The notes under the pieces are model-generated. The model had not been told where the DNA came from. It ran no database searches and saw nothing but the letters and a program-made list of their open reading frames with translations. Shown here piece by piece: positions 1 to 11,168 of a DNA stretch of 43,264 nucleotides. Positions within the stretch are counted from its first letter, which is position 1, and the number at the start of each line of letters is the position of its first letter. Made by a program: the position numbers and the translations under genes. Source of the DNA: Cobetia crustatorum (GTDB lineage Bacteria; Pseudomonadota; Gammaproteobacteria; Pseudomonadales; Halomonadaceae); the NCBI RefSeq assembly GCF_000591415.1, contig NZ_JEMF01000023.1:1-43264 (forward strand), read 5' to 3'.

Positions 1-2
1 GG

Positions 3-3000
3 GCTGACGCCACCACGGTCACTGCCGTCGATGGCAGCACCGTCACGGCCGATGCCGCGGCAGTCGTTACCGGCAGCTACGGCACGCTGACACTCAACAG
101 TGATGGCAGCTACAGCTATGTGCTCGACACCACCAATCCGACCTCAGTCGCTGGCTGATGGTGCGCAGGCGGAAGACGTCTTCAGCTACACCCTGACCGA
201 TGCCGATGGTGATAGCTCCAGCACCACACTGACCATCAACATCACGGGATCTGACGATCTGCCGATACTCACCGCAGATACTGGCGCTGTGAGCGAAGAC
301 AACGTTCTGAGTGCCAGCGGTACGCTGGAAGCCACTGACGTGGACGGTGTTGCACCGACCTTCATCGCCGAGACTGATGACAGCAGTGTCTACGGCAGCT
401 TCGACGTCAACGCGGACGGCAGCTGGTCCTACACGCTCGACAATGACACTGCCGAAGTGCAGGGGCTGACCGCAGGTCAGACTGTCACCGAGCAGTACGT
501 CGTGCAGCTGTCTGATGGCACCAGCACCACGGTCGATATCGTCATTACCGGTGCTGACGACGCTGCTCCGGCTGTCACGCTGGAAGACAAGGAAGTGACC
601 GAAGCGACGGGTGCGACCATTACTGACACCTTTACTGTCGAGGCCGATACGGGTATCGCTGCAGTGACGGTGGATGGTCAGGACATCACCGGTTCAAGTA
701 CTACTCCGGTCGTGATCGTCAGTGGTGAAGGTACCCTGACCGTGACCGGCTACGACGCTGACACGGGCACTGTCTCTTACAGCTATGTAGAAGACGGTAC
801 TGCGGCAGATCACTCTGCTGGCGATGACAGCGTGGTCGACAGCTTCACGGTGGTGGTGACGGATATTACCGGTGCGACGGCCACGGATAGTCTCGACGTC
901 AAGATTCTGGATACTGCGCCGACGGCCAATCCGGATGAGCGCACCATTGATGAAGATGCATCTGGTGAGCTGACGGGCAATGTGATCGACGGCGCCAATG
1001 ACACCGCCGATACGCTGGGCGCCGATACGCCATTCATGGTATGCAAGCTGGACGATAAAGGGATTGCGGACGGAGGCAGCGCCACCGTTACGGGCGACTA
1101 CGGCACGCTGACGCTCAACAGCGACGGTAGCTACACCTATGTCCTGGATACCACCAAGACTCAGTCACTGGCTGATGGTGCGCAGGCAGAAGATGTCTTC
1201 ACCTATGTGCTGGAAGACAGCGATGGAGATACTTCAACCACCACGCTGACCATCAATATCACGGGGTCTGACGATCTGCCGGTACTCACCGCAGATACTG
1301 GCGCCGTGAGTGAAGACAACGTACTGACGGCCACCGGCACATTGGAAGCGACGGATGTAGACGGCGACGCGCCGACCTTTGTCGCCGCCACCGATGACAG
1401 CAGTGTCTACGGCAGCTTCGACGTCAACACCGATGGCAGCTGGACCTACACGCTCGACAATGACAGTGCTGAAGTACAGGGGCTGACCGAAGGTCAGACC
1501 ATCACCGAGCAGTACGTCGTGCAGCTGTCTGATGGCACCAGCACCACCGTCGATATCACCATTACCGGTGCTGACGATGGTGAGCCGACCATCAGCACTC
1601 TGGATGATCAGTCGGTCATCGAGGGGAGTGGCACGACCATCACGGATACCTTCACTGTCGATGCTGATACAGGCATCGACACGGTGACGGTGGATGGCCA
1701 GGACATCACCAATGCCAGCACTACGCCGGTCAATATTGTCAGTGGTGAAGGTACCCTGACCATCACTGGCTACGACGCCGATACCGGCACTGTCTCTTAC
1801 AGTTATGTGGAAGACGGTACGGCGGCAGATCACTCTGCCGGTGATGACAGCGTGATCGACAGCTTCACGGTCGTGGTGACGGATGTTACCGGTGCGACGG
1901 CGACGGATAGTTTCGATGTCACGATTCTGGATACAGCACCAACGGCCTACGACGACACCTACACCATTACCGAGGGTGATACGGCGGCGGACGGTGGGGC
2001 GATCCTGAATACCAACGTGATATCCAGCGTGTTGGGCGGTGGTCAGGATGAGCTTGGTGCCGATGGCGTAACCATCACTCAGCTTGATGGGATTTCCCTG
2101 GCGGACAATAACGGCAGTGTCACGGTTGATGGTGCCTACGGCAGTCTGACTATCGAGAGCGATGGCTCATTCAGTTATGCCTTGGATGACGAGAAGGCTC
2201 AGGCATTGGACACTGGCGAAGTTGCCAAGGAAGAGTTCGAGTACACCATCACCGATGCGGATGGTGACAGTGATACTGCTGTCATCACGATCAATGTGCA
2301 GGGGACGAACGACAAGCCGGTCGCCTATGACGATGGCGCGTTCCTTGTCGAGGAAGACACGCCAGTCAGTGGCAATGTCCTGTCCAATGATACCGATGTT
2401 GATGGTGATGACCTGACGGTTGTCAGCTTTACTATTGACGGCAGGACTTATGATGCTGGCGATGTTGCCGACCTGGATGAAGTTGGCACCTTGGTGATCA
2501 ACTCTGACGGTAGCTTTACCTTCACGCCGGGTGAGAACTACAACGGTCCGGTACCTGATACGACTTATGTCATCACCGACGGCGATCTTGAGGATGAAGC
2601 CATCCTCAGCTTCCAGGATGTCCAGGCGATTGATGATTCCTCCGTCATCAGTGCCGATGATGGTGCTGTTGTCGAAGATGGTGTGACGGAAGCCAGCGGT
2701 ACTCTGACAGCGACTGATATCGATAATGATGCGCCGACGTTCACGGCTGCTACCGATGACAGCAGTATCTACGGTTCCTTCGCAGTCGATGCGGATGGCA
2801 ACTGGACCTATACGCTGGATAACGATACCGCCGCTGTGCAGGGCCTGACATCAGACGACACCATTACTGAGCAGTACGTCGTGCAGCTCAGTGATGGTTC
2901 CACGACGACCGTGGATATTGTCATCACGGGTACTGATGATGCTGTGCCGGTCATCACGCTTGAAGACAAGAAAGTGACTGAGGCAACAGGGACGGCCGTG

Positions 3001-6000
3001 ACGGATTCCTTCGCGGTCGCCGCTGCGGCAGGCATTGCCGCCGTGACCATCGCGGGTATCGATATCACCGAGGCAAGCACCACACCGGTGGTGATTTCCA
3101 ATGATGAAGGCACGCTGACGGTCAGTGGCTACAATGCCGAGACTGGGACCGTCTCCTACAGCTACGTTGAGGATGGTACTGCGGCGGATCATTCCGAAGG
3201 CGACGTCATCGACAGCTTCGCGGTCGTGGTGACTGACCTTGCCGGTCAGAGCAGTGCCGATAGCCTGGATGTCACTGTCCTGGATACCGCGCCGACGGCC
3301 AACGCCGATACCCGCAGCATGAACGAGAATCGCAGTGCTGCCGTTACCGGCAACGTGGTGGACGGCTCATCTGCGACGGCGGACACCCTGGGTGCTGATG
3401 CCGTGAGCGTGACCTCTGTCAGTTCCGGCACAGATACCGCTGCGGTGAGTGTTGGCTCGGCAGCCGTGGTGACGGGTGAATATGGTGAACTGACCCTTGA
3501 AGCGGATGGTTCCTACAGCTATCAGTCCGCATTCGACGACGTGCAGTTCCTGGCGTTGGGCGAGTCGGTCACGGACGTCTATACCTACGTGATCACGGAT
3601 GCTGACGGTGATACCTCCAGCACCACGCTGACCATCACCATCAACGGCCGCAACGATGCTCCTGACATTACCGTCAGCAGTGGCGATAGCGCATCTGCCA
3701 GTCTGACGGAAACCAATTCAGCACTGACTGCCAGCGGTACCTTGACTGTCTCCGATGTGGATCTCAGTAATACCGTGACGCCGAGTGTGACCAGTGTTTC
3801 CAGCGTGGGTAATACCGATGCTCTCAGCAATGACGATCTGCTCTCCCTGCTGGGTGTGGATGCTGGTTCGATCATTGCGGGCGGTAGTGACGAAGGGACG
3901 CTCAACTGGACATTTGATGGCAGCTCGGTGGACGACAGCTTCGATTATCTCTCGGCAGGTGAATCGCTGACTCTGACCTACACCGTCACCGTCACGGATA
4001 CAGACGGTGCTACCGATACCCAGGATGTCGTCATCACCATCGTGGGAACGAATGACGCACCTGTCGTTACCGATGCTTCGGGACGAGTCAGCGAGGAAGG
4101 GCTACTGGGTGGCATCGCGGATAGTGCTGCGGCTGATGGCTTTACCGATACTACAGATTCCACGACAGTCACTGGCACGGTCACAGTCACGGATGTCGAC
4201 AGTGACAGCGTGTCACTGGTGTTGACAGAGCCGGCCACGACGATTATTTCTGGCGGCAGTGCCGTGACCTGGAGCGGTAATGGCACTCAGTTACTGACGG
4301 CAACCGATTCCGATGGCAATGAAGTCGCGACGGTGACTATCGATGATAGTGGTGCCTACACCTTCACGCTGAGTCAGGCGGTTGATCACTCAGAAAATGG
4401 TGAGGATGTTCTGTCGCTGGACTTCGGCGTGCTTGCGACGGATGCCGAAGGTGCTAGCTCGACCGCTACGCTGACCATCGGCATCGAAGATGATGCACCT
4501 CTGGCAGTAGATCCGACGAGTTATAGCCTTGCTTTCGTGGATACCAACCTATCCTTGGTACTTGATATCTCTGGATCAATGGCCACGATCGATACCACGA
4601 CAGGTGAGACGCGACTGGACAGTGCTATTGACTCACTGAAGACATTGATAGAGGCATATGATCAATACGGTGAAGTAAGAGTCAATTTGGTGGCCTTCTC
4701 GACCACAGCAGTGCGCCTGGAAGGTTGGGCGACGGCAGACGAAGCATTGTCAGCGCTTGAGACGCTGCGTAATAGGCAAGGCGGCGTCACTAACTATGAT
4801 GCAGCCTTGGCGCAAATGATGGATAACTTCAATCAGCCAGGCGCGCTGACGAATGGTCAGTACGTGTCTTACTTCGTCTCGGATGGCACGCCTTATGGCT
4901 CTGATGGGAATACCAATACACTAACTAATGCTTTTAGTAATTCTGCTCTTTCTATAAATAATCCTGATACAGGGATAGGAGGGGCTGAAGAGGCTATCTG
5001 GACGAGTTTCCTGTCGGAAAATGGCGTCAAGTCTTATGCAATTGGCCTTGGCACTGCCAGCACGGATAACCTGGATCCTATCGCTTATGACGGGGTGACT
5101 GGCGAAAACATTGGTGGTGTGGTCTTCGATGGATTCGCGCAGATTGATGAATACATTGCTAATACAGTGACGCAGAGTGTGCAGGGTGGTGTTGCTGGCT
5201 CCTCGGTACTGGATGGCGAAATTGGTCTTGCCGACGGTGGTTATCTTTCTGAACTGGTCGTGGATGGTGTGACTTACTCGTTTGATCCTGAATCTGGTGA
5301 GGTACAGGCAGCAGCTGGGGATTGGAGCTTTGATGCAAGCACTCTGCAACTGACCGTAGCAACCGACCTGGGTGGGAGTCTCGAATTCAGCTTCCAGGAT
5401 GGCAGTTTCAATTACGCCGCCCCGGCAGGTCTTACACAGACGGAACAAGAACGCTTTGATTTCACGGTAGCGGATGGTGATGGGGATAGTGAGAGTTCCT
5501 ACTTCCTCATTGATTTGGATCAACAGGATGTCTTGATCGGTACCACTGGGTCTGACTCGCTCTCTGGAACTGGTATTTCTGATCAGATTGTTGGTCTGTC
5601 CGGTAATGACACCCTTCGTGGGCTTGCTGGGAATGACACGTTGGTTGGCGGTTCTGGGGATGATCGTTTGGAGGGTGGTTCTGGTAATGACAACCTTCAG
5701 GGTGGTGCCGGTAATGACACCCTCATCGGCGGAACGGACAATGATATTCTGACCGGTGGCGATGGTGCCGATATCTTCATGTGGATGAATGGGGATGATG
5801 CCAATAGCTTGGGCGGTACCGCGACTGACACCATCACTGATTTCAGTGTTGCTGGGGGCGATGTACTGGATCTGTCTGACCTTCTCCAGGAAGACGAGGA
5901 TGCCAATAGCCTTTCCAGCTTCCTGCACTTCGAGTCAGACGGCGCTGGTGGTACCAATATCTCGATCAGTGCTGATGGTACGGATGGGGATAATGTGACT

Positions 6001-6111
6001 CAGGAAATCAACTTGAGTGATGTGGACCTGACTTCTGGTGGAGATACTGATACTCAGATCATCCAGTCGTTGCTTGATAGCAACAGCCTCAAGACCAGTA
6101 TTGACGGCTAA
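3..6111 (+). CDS. lapA: Giant Lap/Bap-type RTX adhesin, 5'-truncated by the window and frameshifted near 142
   Basis: This is the C-terminal part of a very large secreted surface adhesin. The frame runs open from base 3, shifts near 142 (an extra C in gacctcag; the paralogous repeat at 1159-1165 reads gactcag without it) and continues to the stop at 6111. Counting residues from base 100, about 1-1480 are tandem VCBS/cadherin-like repeats. A von Willebrand A domain follows with the MIDAS motif DISGS at about 1488-1492. Seven RTX nonapeptides lie at about 1832-1894, and an acidic tail typical of type I secretion signals ends the protein. The N-terminal retention module and LapG cleavage site would lie upstream of the window. 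The lapB, lapC, lapE, lapD and lapG genes that follow identify it as the Lap-system substrate. Apart from the shifted first residues I see one cysteine (near nt 1045). The adhesive role comes from family knowledge; the ligand is unknown. Confidence 0.85.
145..3680 (+). repeat. Tandem VCBS super-repeats within lapA (about 340-450 residues each)
   Basis: Three long repeats can be read at DNA and protein level. The block beginning with SLADGAQAEDVF starts near 145 and recurs near 1162, exactly 1017 bases later, with high DNA identity. Its internal segment DDSSVYGSF occurs at 376, 1393 and 2755, so the second interval is 1362 bases. The DTAPTAN-type module also recurs (near 911, 1930 and 3288). 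Each super-repeat holds several immunoglobulin-like modules, as in other LapA/BapA adhesins. Such near-identical repeats are prone to recombination and to assembly collapse. Confidence 0.85.
5593..5781 (+). repeat. Seven RTX calcium-binding nonapeptides in lapA
   Basis: The 189 bases encode exactly seven consecutive nonapeptides of the GGxGxDxLx type: GLSGNDTLR, GLAGNDTLV, GGSGDDRLE, GGSGNDNLQ, GGAGNDTLI, GGTDNDILT and GGDGADIFM. RTX repeats bind calcium and fold outside the cell after type I secretion. They sit immediately before the C-terminal secretion signal region. Confidence 0.9.
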
Positions 6112-6125
6112 ATATGAGGAACTAG

Positions 6126-6149
6126 GGGAGATGGCTTAGGCTATCTCCC
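6126..6149 (+). terminator. Hairpin after lapA (terminator or attenuator)
   Basis: A 10-bp stem (gggagatggc with gctatctccc, one G-U pair) closes a ttag loop and is followed by tttcct. It lies 15 bases past the lapA stop and before lapB. Partial termination here would give more adhesin mRNA than exporter mRNA; that role is inference. Confidence 0.6.
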
Positions 6150-6209
6150 TTTCCTGCATTAGACTTTACCGTATAGCTGCCTACGAAGTGCCCCACTAAG
6201 GAGGACAGG

Positions 6210-8384
6210 TTGAGTGATCAGCCCACGCCACTGAGACCAGACCCCGTTGGAGAAAAGGAGGGAGATCCCCTTTTGAACGCGTTGGTCTTCATGGCGCGTT
6301 ACCACGGGAATCCAAGGTCTGCCGCTGTGCTTGTCGATGGCCTACCGATGGAGGAAGGGCGTTTGCCCTTGGCGCTTATCGATCGTGCCGCAGCGCGAGC
6401 TAACCTTAGCGCCAAGCTGGTCAGTCAAAAGATCACGGCCATCAGCGATATGTTGATGCCGTGTATCTTGATGCTGAATGAGGGGCGCGCCGTTGTATTG
6501 CTTGAGGTTGACGTCGACGCTGGTAAAGCGCGTATCCACCAGCCGGAGGCTGAAGGCGACGAGCTAGTGGACATCGAAACACTGGCTTCGCGTCACGATG
6601 GTCGCGTCGTCTATATGAAGCAAGAACATCGCTTCGATGAGCGTGCGCCTGAGACACTCAAGCAAAGCGATGGGCACTGGTTCTGGTCGACTCTAAAACT
6701 GTCGGCTCCGATCTATCGCGATGTGATCCTTGCCTCTGTTCTGATCAATATGTTTGCCATTGCATCGCCACTGTTCGTGATGAATGCCTATGACAAGGTG
6801 GTGCCCAATCTGGCGTTCAACACCTTGTGGGTCATGGCGACGGGCATGGCGATCATCATGGTATTCGATTTCGTGATGCGGCAGACGCGTGCCTATTTCA
6901 TGGATACCGCCGGCAAGAAGTCCGAGGTGTTGCTGACTTCCAAGCTGTTTGCCAAGACCATGAATTTACGTATGGAATCGCGCCCCGGATCGGTGGGTGG
7001 TTACGTCAAGCACCTGCAAGAATTTGACTCTATTCGAGAGTTTTTCACTTCCGCAACGCTGTCCACTCTAGTTGACCTTCCCTTTGCACTGCTTTTCCTG
7101 CTGGTTATCTGGATCGTGGCGGGCCCGCTGGTACTGGTGCCGTTGGCGGCTTTGACTATCTTGCTGATCTATAGCTTGGCGATACAGAAACCTTTGCGAA
7201 GCAGTATCGAGAAGGGCTCACGGCTGGCGACAGAGCGTAATGCTCGCCTCGTAGAAGCAGTGTCTGGTCTTGAGAGCCTCAAGCTAGCCAATGCTCAGGG
7301 AGAAACCCAGCGACGTTATGAGCGTGCAGTCGGGCAGATTGCCCATTGGGGTGTGAAAAGTCGCAATCTGACAACATCGGTTAGTTCATTAAGCATGACG
7401 TTGACTCAGGCGACCACGGTTGCCCTGGTTGTTTTCGGGGTCTACCTGATTGCCGATGCACGCTTATCTGTCGGCGGGCTGATTGCCGCGGTCATGTTGT
7501 CAGGGCGTGCTCTACAGCCGCTGGGGCAGCTAGCATTGCTGATTACCCGCATTGGTCAGACGCGCAGTGCCATGAGTGCACTTGAGCAGATCATGTCATT
7601 ACCGGAAGAGGCGGAAGATCGACGCTATGTGCATCGCGAGCAGCTACAGATGCGCATCGAGTTTGATCGTGTCGGTTTTGCCTATGCACCCAATACTCCC
7701 CCGGCTGTCACGGATATCTCGCTGACTATTGAGCCTGGAGAGCGAGTGGCAATCATCGGTCGAATCGGTGCAGGCAAGAGTACTTTGCAGCGGCTGATCT
7801 GTGGCCTGTATCGCGCTACAGCGGGAAGTGTGAGAGTCGATGGGCTGGATCTCAATCAGCTGCATCCTGCTGATGTGCGCCGCCATATTGGGCATGCGGG
7901 ACAGGATAGCGCGCTGTTCTTTGGCTCTATTCGCGACAACATCACGCTAGGGCAGCCGCATTCCAGTGAGATCCAAATTGATCTCGCAGCTGATGCTGCA
8001 GGTGTTACCGAGTTCACCCGCCATCACCCTGAAGGTCTGGACCGTCAGGTCGGTGAGGGTGGGCGCATGCTCTCCAGTGGACAGCGTCAAACAGTATTGC
8101 TGGCACGTGCGCTGTTGATGCGTCCGCCGTTGCTGCTACTGGATGAGCCGGGTTCCCATATGGATAACCGTGCCGAGCATCGTCTGCGGCGCATGCTCAA
8201 ATCACTGCCACGCAGTCAGACGGTGGTACTAGTGACGCACAAGAGCAGCATGCTTGAAGTGGTAGATCGCGTAATCGTGATGGAAGGCGGACGCATCGTT
8301 GCTGATGGACCCAAGGACAAGGTGCTCAATGCACTGAACGAAGGGCGTGTCGCTGGACGTCCACAGGAGGTGAAACGTGGCTGA
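6210..8384 (+). CDS. lapB: LapB-type type I secretion ABC transporter (permease-ATPase)
   Basis: Inner-membrane ATPase of the adhesin type I secretion machine (724 aa). The N-terminal ~140 residues resemble a C39-peptidase-like domain without an obvious catalytic cysteine, as in RTX exporters. A membrane domain spans about 160-430. The nucleotide-binding domain has Walker A GRIGAGKST (K523), signature SSGQRQ, Walker B LLLLDEP (D645/E646) and the switch histidine H677. The start is TTG at 6210, chosen because AAGGAGG at 6198-6204 sits five bases upstream. Its end overlaps lapC. With LapC and LapE it should carry LapA from the cytoplasm to the cell surface. The family call is firm; the Lap assignment rests on the neighbours. 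Confidence 0.93.
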   Translation: MSDQPTPLRPDPVGEKEGDPLLNALVFMARYHGNPRSAAVLVDGLPMEEGRLPLALIDRAAARANLSAKLVSQKITAISDMLMPCILMLNEGRAVVLLEVDVDAGKARIHQPEAEGDELVDIETLASRHDGRVVYMKQEHRFDERAPETLKQSDGHWFWSTLKLSAPIYRDVILASVLINMFAIASPLFVMNAYDKVVPNLAFNTLWVMATGMAIIMVFDFVMRQTRAYFMDTAGKKSEVLLTSKLFAKTMNLRMESRPGSVGGYVKHLQEFDSIREFFTSATLSTLVDLPFALLFLLVIWIVAGPLVLVPLAALTILLIYSLAIQKPLRSSIEKGSRLATERNARLVEAVSGLESLKLANAQGETQRRYERAVGQIAHWGVKSRNLTTSVSSLSMTLTQATTVALVVFGVYLIADARLSVGGLIAAVMLSGRALQPLGQLALLITRIGQTRSAMSALEQIMSLPEEAEDRRYVHREQLQMRIEFDRVGFAYAPNTPPAVTDISLTIEPGERVAIIGRIGAGKSTLQRLICGLYRATAGSVRVDGLDLNQLHPADVRRHIGHAGQDSALFFGSIRDNITLGQPHSSEIQIDLAADAAGVTEFTRHHPEGLDRQVGEGGRMLSSGQRQTVLLARALLMRPPLLLLDEPGSHMDNRAEHRLRRMLKSLPRSQTVVLVTHKSSMLEVVDRVIVMEGGRIVADGPKDKVLNALNEGRVAGRPQEVKRG

Positions 8385-9762
8385 TAAGGCATCGATTGAA
8401 CAGCGCGACCTTCACCATCTGGATGATGTCAGTTCGGCTGTCTTGCTTGCCACCCCGTGGAAGTCACGCATCCTGATCTGGATGGTGTTGGCGTTTATCG
8501 TCGCATTTATCATCTGGTCAAGTCAGGCCAGCCTGGAGGTCGTGACACGTGGCTCCGGTAAGGTAGTGCCATCAACACACCTTCAGGTTGTGCAAAACCT
8601 TGAGGGTGGCATCGTGCGTGAGATATACGTCAAGGAAGGTCAGATCGTCTCGCCGGGAGAGCCGCTGCTGCGTATCGATGATACGAGTGCAGGCTCTGAT
8701 TTGCGTGAACGAGTCTCGACACTGGATGGTCTGCAAGCCACCATCATGCAATACGATACTGAGCTTTCTTCTATCGAGGTCGAGGCATCGGCTGCTGACT
8801 GGAAGAGTCAGGTAACAGTTAATAGTGCGGCATTACCCTTCGATGATGATTTCAAAGCGCGTAGCCCAGCGCTTGTTTCTCGTGCCATGACAGCGTATCG
8901 CACGCATCTCAATCAATTGAATAGTGGCTTGAATGGTGCACGAGAGCAGATTCTGCAGAAAGAGCAGGAGCTGAGAGAATTGAAATCCCGCATCAATAGT
9001 CTTGATCGTAGTTATCAATTGTCACGCCGTGAACTTGGCATGACAGCGCCATTGGTACGTGAAGGGATTGTCTCTCAAGTCGATCTGCTCAAGATTCAGC
9101 GTGAAGTGAATGACCTGCGTGGAGACTTGGAATCAGCACGCCTTGCGGTACCTGGCAAGCAGTCCGAACTGGATGAATCGATTTCCAATCGTGTCGGGGT
9201 TGCACAGGAATTTCGTTCGCGCGCGGCGGATGAACTTGCCAAAACTCAGGCAGATCTTGGGCGTTTGCGTGAAGGGCGTACCAGTCTTCAGGACCGTCTT
9301 GATCGTACTTTAGTGACATCTCCGGTTCAGGGCGCCATTAAAACCTTGAATATCAATACTATTGGCGGAGTCATTGAACCTGGCGAAGATTTGATGGAAA
9401 TCGTTCCTATCGAAGATCAGTTGCTGGTTCAAGTTCGGGTGGTCCCTAAAGATATTGGTTTCCTGAGGGTTGGGCAGCCTGCAGTCGTCAAGCTATCGGC
9501 CTATGATTTCACTATTTACGGTGGGCTTGAGGGTAAGGTTGAGCAGATAAGTGCTGATACCGTGCAGGATGAAGAGGGTAATAGCTTTTATGAAGTCAAG
9601 GTGTTGACGGAGCTTAACCACCTTGGAACCGATGCAGACCCTCTGACGATTATCCCGGGCATGCAGTCGAGTGTAGATGTCATCACTGGTGAGCAAACAG
9701 TACTGCAATATCTGATGAAACCAATTTTGCGCGCCAGGCAAGGTGCCTTGCGTGAACGTTGA
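8377..9762 (+). CDS. lapC: LapC-type HlyD membrane-fusion protein of the adhesin exporter
   Basis: Periplasmic adaptor linking the ABC transporter to the outer-membrane pore (461 aa). One transmembrane helix lies at about residues 27-47. A biotinyl-lipoyl-like half domain follows (around VVQNLEGGIVREI), then a long coiled coil of about 130 residues, the second half domain, and the C-terminal beta-barrel with the HlyD-family FTIYGGLEGKVEQIS region. The GTG start at 8377 overlaps the lapB stop by 8 bases and has AGGAGG at 8365-8370, which suggests translational coupling. Length and architecture are normal for the HlyD/LapC family. Confidence 0.92.
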   Translation: MADKASIEQRDLHHLDDVSSAVLLATPWKSRILIWMVLAFIVAFIIWSSQASLEVVTRGSGKVVPSTHLQVVQNLEGGIVREIYVKEGQIVSPGEPLLRIDDTSAGSDLRERVSTLDGLQATIMQYDTELSSIEVEASAADWKSQVTVNSAALPFDDDFKARSPALVSRAMTAYRTHLNQLNSGLNGAREQILQKEQELRELKSRINSLDRSYQLSRRELGMTAPLVREGIVSQVDLLKIQREVNDLRGDLESARLAVPGKQSELDESISNRVGVAQEFRSRAADELAKTQADLGRLREGRTSLQDRLDRTLVTSPVQGAIKTLNINTIGGVIEPGEDLMEIVPIEDQLLVQVRVVPKDIGFLRVGQPAVVKLSAYDFTIYGGLEGKVEQISADTVQDEEGNSFYEVKVLTELNHLGTDADPLTIIPGMQSSVDVITGEQTVLQYLMKPILRARQGALRER

Positions 9763-9795
9763 TCAAGGGCAAGATGTACTCAAGGATAATTCATA

Positions 9796-11103
9796 ATGAA
9801 AAAATCACTCTTGGCGCTCAGCGTTATAGCAGGGATTAGCGTTAGCGTTCATGCGTCGGCATTGACACTGGAAGAATCTGTATCGAAAGCAGTAATGGAA
9901 AACCCGCGTACACGTCTTCAAGTCTCACGTCATATTCAGCGTCTTGAAGAAGCTGAAACTCAGCGCGGTGCCTATCGTCCGACGGTTGATCTGACTGGAC
10001 GTCTCGGCTATGGCAGGTTTGATTCAGAAAGCGACAATGTAGAAGACGATGATAATTGGCATGACTATCACCGCCTTGATGTCACCATTCGCCAACTGCT
10101 ATGGGATGGCGATACTACGCTGGAGCGGATTCGTCAGGCAGAAACTGAAGCCGACTATCAGCGCCTTTAGGTGGCCGCAGAAGCCAATGATGTTGCATTG
10201 GATACTTCGGGTGCCTATCTGCAGGTGATGCGCGACGAGCTAATCCTCAAGTATGCACAAGCCAATCTTGATGCCCACTTGCGCATTTCCAATGATATAG
10301 GGCGTCGTGCTGATTCTGGTCTTGGGGCGCGCAGTGATGTGCGTCAGGTTGATGGCCGTCTGGCGAATGCTGAAGCCAGCGTGCTATCGGCACAGAACAA
10401 TCTAGAAGATTCTCGTTCTGCTTATTTGCGTCTGGTCGGTGAGCAGCCGTCCGAGTTGCGTCTGCCAACTATCGATACCAGCCTGATCAGCGCTGATGTT
10501 GACAGTGCCTACGTGCAAGCCAATCAGCGTAATCCGCTACTGGCCTCCGCGCGCGTGTCTATCGATGCCGCGCGTCACGAAGTGAACGCTGAAAAGGGTG
10601 ATTATTACCCAGAGTTCAGTCTCGAAGGTAACCGTTCGCTGACGGATAATTATGATCAGGATGATAGCAGCGATGATGACTGGAGTGTTGAACTGGTCAT
10701 GCGTTACAACCTCTATCGTGGTGGGCGTGATCAGTCCGAAATACGAGGTCGTCAGGCCGCACTGGAAACCGTCGAACACGATAATGATCGTGTCGTACGT
10801 GACGTGCGTGATGAAATTCGTCTGGCCTGGAATGCCCGCGAGAACCTCAAACGTCAGATCGATTATCTCGAAAGCTACGTACGTGCAGCGACGGATACGC
10901 GTGAGAGCTATCGCAAGCAATTCGATATCGGTCGTCGCACACTGTTGGATCTTCTGGACAGCGAGAGTGAGCTCTTCACTTCGCAACAGAATTTGATTCG
11001 CGCCCGATTTGATCTAGAAACAGCCAACTATCGTCTGTTGTCTGCGACAGGCGCATTGCTGGATTCAATGAGTGTTTCCGTACCAGTCCAACAACAGGGC
11101 TGA
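9796..11103 (+). pseudogene. lapE: LapE, TolC-family outer-membrane pore, interrupted by an in-frame TAG
   Basis: Outer-membrane channel of the adhesin exporter (435 codons). It has a Sec signal peptide (MKKSLLALSV... ending near HASA) and two TolC-like helical repeats; an acidic stretch around SDDDW lies in the second half. A TAG at 10168-10170 replaces codon 125, and the same frame then continues to the stop at 11103 with typical TolC sequence (DVALDTSGAYLQVMRDE). This is a point substitution, most simply CAG to TAG, and not an indel. The start has AAGGAT upstream and lies 33 bases after lapC. If the stop is real, no functional pore is made and the adhesin cannot be exported by this route. 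Confidence 0.88.
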
Positions 11104-11108
11104 GTGAC

Positions 11109-11140
11109 CCACGGTGTCACTACCCTCAGTGGCACCGTGG
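11109..11140 (+). terminator. Hairpin between lapE and lapD
   Basis: A 13-bp stem (ccacggtgtcact with agtggcaccgtgg, one U-G pair) around a 6-base loop begins just after the lapE stop. It has no U-tract, so it may be a 3' end stabiliser or a factor-dependent terminator. It may separate the export genes from lapD-lapG. Confidence 0.5.
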
Positions 11141-11168
11141 CCATGCTGACGGCTGATGAGGAAATCAG

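Noticed and set aside
145-3680. CRISPR-like or mobile repeat array
   Set aside because: The repeats are long, coding, in frame and translate to VCBS modules; there are no short direct repeats with unique spacers.
4921-5928. 335-codon open frame on the minus strand inside lapA
   Set aside because: It is antisense to the VWA/RTX coding frame, whose domain motifs are unmistakable. Long antisense frames are expected opposite repetitive Asp/Gly-rich coding sequence.
10168-10170. Programmed read-through or pyrrolysine at the lapE TAG
   Set aside because: No such recoding is known for TolC-family proteins, and nothing nearby suggests pyrrolysine genes or a read-through element.
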